A DNA stretch of 64,000 nucleotides, from NCBI RefSeq assembly GCF_001649575.2, contig NC_051433.1, positions 9,745,828-9,809,827 of the forward strand, in the 5' to 3' direction. Within the stretch, counting starts at the first letter, position 1. Every line of letters begins with the position of its first letter. The translations under genes and the position numbers were made by a program. Positions 63,061-64,000 of this stretch are shown piece by piece. The notes beneath the pieces are model-generated. The model was not told the origin of the DNA and ran no database searches. It saw only the letters and a list, made by a program, of their open reading frames with translations. Origin of the DNA: Kryptolebias marmoratus (lineage: Eukaryota > Chordata > Actinopteri > Cyprinodontiformes > Rivulidae).

Positions 63061-64000
63061 TTTGGGTGCTTACAGATTGAGCAAAGCTTCACAATAAATT
63101 AGAGTGCATGTAATTATGTATAACAATATTTTTTAGATTTGACCTAAAGAACTAAAGCTGCCACAAGATGATTGTAGTTTAAAACTCACAAACATGAAAG
63201 GCGACAGGTGACATGCCTTCCTTTAAGGAAGACTAGGTCTTTTGTTTTTATTCTGTTTTTTCTATTTCTGTCCTCTTTATAACTTATCCAAGTTGTTTCT
63301 TCCTTCTCTGCATGTAACACAACTTTTTCCATCCACTTGCAATTTTTCTTTTTTTACTTGGAGATACACTCTTAATTTCTCTTTTACTCTGTTTGCACAA
63401 TCCTGAACATACAGCAATTAGTTTCTCATTTTAACAACAACTGGAACGGCTTTCTGATGCCTCAGGATCCACTGTGTAGCATCTTTTTTGTTTTAAAGTC
63501 AGTAGAATAATGATTAAGTAGAATGACCTGTAACCATTATGTCAACAGTGAGGAAGACAAAGGTTTTCTGCTTCCGATTCGTCTGGCAGTGGTTGATAAA
63601 AGTTATTTTGTGGACTTAATCTGATCTCTTTTACCAATGGGAACATTAGAGCGTCTGAAGCGGCTCTGTACCTGCACACATTGTTGGATTTCATTCTTAA
63701 AAATTCACCTTCTGATAAAGTTGTGTGGGGAGACATGACTCTGCTTGAAAAGCACACCGAGTTCTTGCCAGCCACTTTGGGTGGCCATGGTTCTTATGCA
63801 GGGCACTTCCTTTACGCTTCTAATGACAAGTGACCCCTGCGTGAACGGATTCTTAGAGACTAGGTCAGGCTTTTGGATTCAGGGGAGTTCTTAGTGCACC
63901 CGTCTATCACGCCTGGAAACCAGGCAATCAAAATGTGTATGAACAAACCCAACAACCTCTCAATTTAAAGCCACAGGAAAACAATTGTTTTCCAAGCAGC

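Larger units (their letters stand above)
55611..64000. other. Region downstream of atp2b2
   Basis: No gene can be supported in these 8.4 kb. It contains L2-like fragments, a small inverted-repeat element, a LINE remnant and a Tc1-type remnant, each listed separately. A GC-richer block at 57290-57420 has no coding signature. The 58300-59700 and 60600-62000 parts show only AT-rich unique-looking sequence. Confidence 0.7.

Overview
The window is vertebrate genomic DNA, most likely from a teleost fish. It carries one recognisable protein-coding gene on the + strand, spread over about 51 kb. The gene is compact for a vertebrate gene of this size. The surrounding DNA is AT-rich, full of microsatellites, and contains decayed mobile elements of types common in fish: RTE/Rex3-like LINE pieces, L2-like tails, a Tc1-type transposon and small inverted-repeat elements. 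The species cannot be named from the sequence alone.

The gene is atp2b2, encoding plasma membrane calcium-transporting ATPase 2 (PMCA2). I assembled 19 constitutive coding exons (1311-52415) with GT-AG junctions and matching phases. They give a 1201-residue protein in the shortest site-A form with the b-type tail. All P-type ATPase signatures are present: TGES, PEGLP, DKTGT, the KGAS region and TGDGTNDGP. The C-terminus has a calmodulin-binding helix and a PDZ ligand ending ETSL. The N-terminus and several loops fit PMCA2 better than PMCA1, 3 or 4.

Two alternative-splicing regions known from mammalian PMCA2 can be read here. Site A (intron 25090-31296) holds three in-frame cassettes of 33, 93 and 42 nt. 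Site C (intron 47672-52103) holds a 190-nt exon that shifts the frame, plus a following short exon with an immediate stop, so alternative C-termini replace the PDZ-ending b tail.

Layout: 1-1310, upstream or 5' leader sequence with short upstream ORFs; 1311-1509, first coding exon; 1510-18896, a 17.4-kb first intron with a LINE piece, an LTR-like repeat and microsatellites; 18897-25089, exons 2-5; 25090-31296, site A; 31297-34179, exons 6-8; 34180-40137, a 6-kb intron; 40138-41065, exons 9-10; 41066-44665, an intron with a large GATA/GACA array; 44666-47671, exons 11-18, tightly packed; 47672-52103, site C; 52104-52415, last coding exon; 52416 to about 55610, 3' UTR; the remainder to 64000 is intergenic and repeat-bearing, with no second gene that I can support.

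I found no convincing new multi-gene biological system. The points most worth checking are the fish-specific form of the site-A and site-C cassettes, possible RNA-level regulatory elements (upstream ORFs, a G-quadruplex motif, a CU tract, Pumilio sites), and a Tc1/LINE junction near the right end.
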